Below, one piece after another: positions 5,528 through 6,682 of a DNA stretch of 6,682 nucleotides. Location of the stretch: contig DMPD01000164.1 of the NCBI GenBank assembly GCA_003456125.1, positions 1 through 6,682 on the forward strand, written 5' to 3'. Both the position numbers and the translations under genes were made by a program. The number at the start of each line of letters is the position of its first letter. Within the stretch, counting starts at the first letter, position 1. The stretch is from Cyanobacteria bacterium UBA8156. GTDB taxonomy: Bacteria > Cyanobacteriota > Cyanobacteriia > Pseudanabaenales > Pseudanabaenaceae. The notes beneath the pieces were generated by a model. It worked only from the letters and a program-made list of their open reading frames with translations, made no database searches and was not told the origin of the DNA.

Positions 5528-5590
5528 CCTACAGATTGAACGGGCAGTTCGTTTGTAGGAAGCTAACTTGTAGATTGGCCTACTAGGTTA
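5528..5590 (+). other. Two adjacent stem-loops in the intergenic region
   Basis: The first hairpin pairs CCTACA (5528-5533) with TGTAGG (5554-5559) and GAAC (5538-5541) with GTTC (5547-5550), around the loop GGGCA. The second pairs 5564-5573 with 5580-5590 around a 6-nt loop; it is nearly perfect, with one G-T pair and one bulged base. The hairpins are 4 nt apart. They could be part of a structured 5' leader or small RNA, or the remains of a miniature element. The pairing is seen; transcription is not known. Confidence 0.5.
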
Positions 5591-5598
5591 ATCCTGGT

Positions 5599-5675
5599 AG
5601 CTTGACTGTAGCTTGATTACAGGCTGAGTCTGATTACAGCTTGACTGTAGTTTGATTACGGGTTGACTGTTGTAG
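5599..5675 (+). repeat. 39-bp-spaced direct repeat with a partial third copy
   Basis: A roughly 25-bp element beginning AGCTTGACTGTAG and ending TTGATTAC plus a purine-rich tail occurs at 5599-5623 and 5638-5662, with two mismatches. GTTGACTGT at 5662-5670 looks like a degraded third copy. The element includes CTGTA and TACAG (or TACGG), which can pair within and between copies. Confidence 0.75.
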
Positions 5676-5697
5676 GTCGACCAGAAATGGCTGCAGA

Positions 5698-5730
5698 TTA
5701 GCTACTAGTTAGCTGCAAGTTAGCTACAAA
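5698..5730. repeat. Three 11-bp-phased TTAGCT repeats
   Basis: TTAGCT occurs at 5698-5703, 5709-5714 and 5720-5725, giving three 11-bp units at about one per DNA turn. They lie 100-130 bp before the start of the peptidoglycan-binding gene, a position where an activator could bind the same DNA face. They may equally be slippage products. Confidence 0.7.
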
Positions 5731-5828
5731 ATCAATTCTAGAACAGGGTTCCTGATGGTAGCTCTCTCCAGGATTGGCAAGGAGCGTATCCATCTGGTCA
5801 CGGCAAAGCTACTGGAAAAGGTCAGAAA

Positions 5829-6682
5829 ATGCAACCCCTCATCGACAATTTTTCCGACAATTCTGCCGACGCGCTGGCAGAGCGTCTCGACCTGTTGGCG
5901 GATCGTGTGGCGACCCAAGCCGATCGCCTCAAGGTTGGGGGGCAACGGGTAGCTTGCTCTGCCCTAACGGCTACGGTTTTGGCGGGGGGCGTGACGGCGA
6001 TCGCCCTGCCGACACCGGCGGCCCGGGCGGCCGGCTCTACGGCAGACGTGATTGCGCTGCAACAGCTTTTGGCGGACAACGGGTTTTCGCCGGGGGCTAT
6101 TGACGGTGTGCTTGGCCCCGCTACGATCGCGGCGATCGAACGGGCCCAAACGCAACTGGGTTTGGCGGTAGATGGCATTGCCGGGCCGCAAACGTTGGCG
6201 GCCCTGAGCCGTGGCGGAGCCGCCTTTGATTTGGAAGACAGCGCCTACGTGACCCAAATCCAGCGGTTGTTGACCCAAAACGGCTTTTACGATGGCCCGA
6301 TCACCGGTTTTTATGGCCCCTTGACGCGGGAGGCCGTGACCCGGGCCCAGGCCGCCTATGGTTTGGCCCAAGACGGTCTGGCTGGGCCCCAAACCTTGGC
6401 GGCGTTGCAGGGGGGAGCCCCCAGTACCGGTACGGCGGCCGAGGACAGCACCAGCATTCAACAATTGCAAAACCTGCTCACCCAGCGGGGTTTTTACACC
6501 GGGCCGATATCGGGCATTTATGGTCCCCTGACGGAAGCAGCGGTGCGGGAAGCACAGCGGGCTTACGGGTTGGTGGTGGATGGCATTGCCGGGCCCTTAA
6601 CCTTGGCGGCGTTGCGGGGGGGAGCGCCCAGCACCGATACCGCGACCGAGGACAGTGCGGGGATTCAGCAATTGCAAAACCT
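5829..6682 (+). CDS. Secreted multi-repeat peptidoglycan-binding protein, C-terminus beyond window
   Basis: The frame runs 284 codons from the ATG at 5829 to the window end with no stop. Residues 1-41 are acidic to mixed and likely helical (LAERLDLLADRVATQADRLK). Residues 42-60 are hydrophobic and followed by PTPAARA-AG, so this looks like a signal sequence with an unusually long n-region, cleaved near residue 67; a signal anchor is the alternative. Three complete peptidoglycan_binding_1 repeats follow at about 73-126, 140-193 and 209-262, and a fourth starts near 278. The repeat pattern is LQxLLxxxGFYxGPIxGxYGPLTxxAV...YGL..DGIAGPxTLAAL. Linkers are Gly/Ala/Ser/Thr/Asp-rich. A modest Shine-Dalgarno (AAAAGG) lies 8 nt upstream, and an in-frame TAG at 5739 with no start between limits the N-terminus. 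The protein probably binds cell wall in the periplasm; any catalytic domain would lie past the edge. Confidence 0.9.
   Translation, partial: MQPLIDNFSDNSADALAERLDLLADRVATQADRLKVGGQRVACSALTATVLAGGVTAIALPTPAARAAGSTADVIALQQLLADNGFSPGAIDGVLGPATIAAIERAQTQLGLAVDGIAGPQTLAALSRGGAAFDLEDSAYVTQIQRLLTQNGFYDGPITGFYGPLTREAVTRAQAAYGLAQDGLAGPQTLAALQGGAPSTGTAAEDSTSIQQLQNLLTQRGFYTGPISGIYGPLTEAAVREAQRAYGLVVDGIAGPLTLAALRGGAPSTDTATEDSAGIQQLQN
6394..6682 (+). repeat. 207-bp DNA repeat encoding peptidoglycan-binding modules
   Basis: Sequence from 6394 recurs from 6601 at exactly 207 bp (69 codons). The linker region after each TLAAL block is nearly identical in DNA, including GCGTTGC, the G-run and the CCGAGGACAG stretch. 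The preceding repeat (residues 140-193) is similar but more diverged. Such homogeneity points to recent internal duplication or gene conversion, and the array continues beyond the window. Confidence 0.85.

Larger units (their letters stand above)
5156..5828. other. Gene-free, repeat-rich intergenic region
   Basis: About 670 bp separate the HAD gene start from the peptidoglycan-binding gene. I find no open frame here with a plausible protein, and no tRNA. The first part (5156-5340) is pyrimidine-rich and includes a 10-bp direct repeat CTGTCCCGCT at 5278-5287 and 5293-5302. From about 5345 the base composition becomes clearly more AT-rich than the flanking genes and short repeats and hairpins dominate (listed separately). 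The region must contain the promoter of the gene at 5829, but I cannot locate a convincing -35/-10 pair. Confidence 0.75.

Noticed and set aside
5348..5730. CRISPR array
   Set aside because: The repeats are short tandem units without regular unique spacers, and no cas gene is present.
5755..5952. Small plus-strand frame starting just before the peptidoglycan-binding gene
   Set aside because: It overlaps the signal region of the real gene in another frame, and its product has no recognisable features.
5964..6470. 168-codon minus-strand frame opposite the peptidoglycan-binding repeats
   Set aside because: It is antisense to well-supported repeat domains; its repetitive character simply mirrors the coding strand.

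Overview
The window is a GC-rich stretch of a cyanobacterial chromosome. Two things show this. An allophycocyanin operon (apcA-apcB-apcC) is unmistakable from its protein sequences, and the cyanobacterial HIP1 octamer GCGATCGC occurs ten times. Nothing visible fixes the genus.

Layout, left to right. Minus strand, 1-758: a Uma2/DUF820-family nuclease-like gene whose coiled-coil C-terminus runs off the left edge through a perfect 42-bp tandem repeat. Minus strand, 855-2318: apcA (2318-1833), apcB (1703-1218) and apcC (1058-855), transcribed right to left, with a GC-rich hairpin terminator after apcC. The apcA-apcB spacer holds a 21-bp tandem repeat array and overlapping hairpins. The apcB-apcC spacer holds a terminator-like hairpin that could lower apcC expression. 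Minus strand, 2597-3133: ycf37, a membrane-anchored TPR protein of the photosystem I assembly type, upstream of the apcA leader. Plus strand, 3193-4458: a PBP4-type (peptidase S13) D-Ala-D-Ala carboxypeptidase, divergent from ycf37. Minus strand, 4433-5131: a HAD-superfamily phosphatase that converges on the carboxypeptidase and overlaps it by 26 bp. Between 5150 and 5828 there is no credible gene, but a dense collection of short direct repeats and hairpins. Plus strand, from 5829 off the right edge: an exported protein made of tandem peptidoglycan-binding repeats.

How the genes relate. ApcA and ApcB pair as the alpha and beta subunits of allophycocyanin, and ApcC is the small core linker that caps the trimers; together they form part of the phycobilisome core. 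Ycf37 is a photosynthesis-assembly factor, so 855-3133 is a light-harvesting/photosystem block. The carboxypeptidase and the peptidoglycan-binding protein both concern the cell wall, but they are separated by the HAD gene and are not an operon. The Uma2 gene is of a type scattered in many copies through cyanobacterial genomes and probably has no functional link to apcABC.

I see no CRISPR array, tRNA, rRNA, insertion sequence or convincing novel multi-gene system. The most unusual content is non-coding: the apcA-apcB spacer and the repeat-rich 5278-5730 region.
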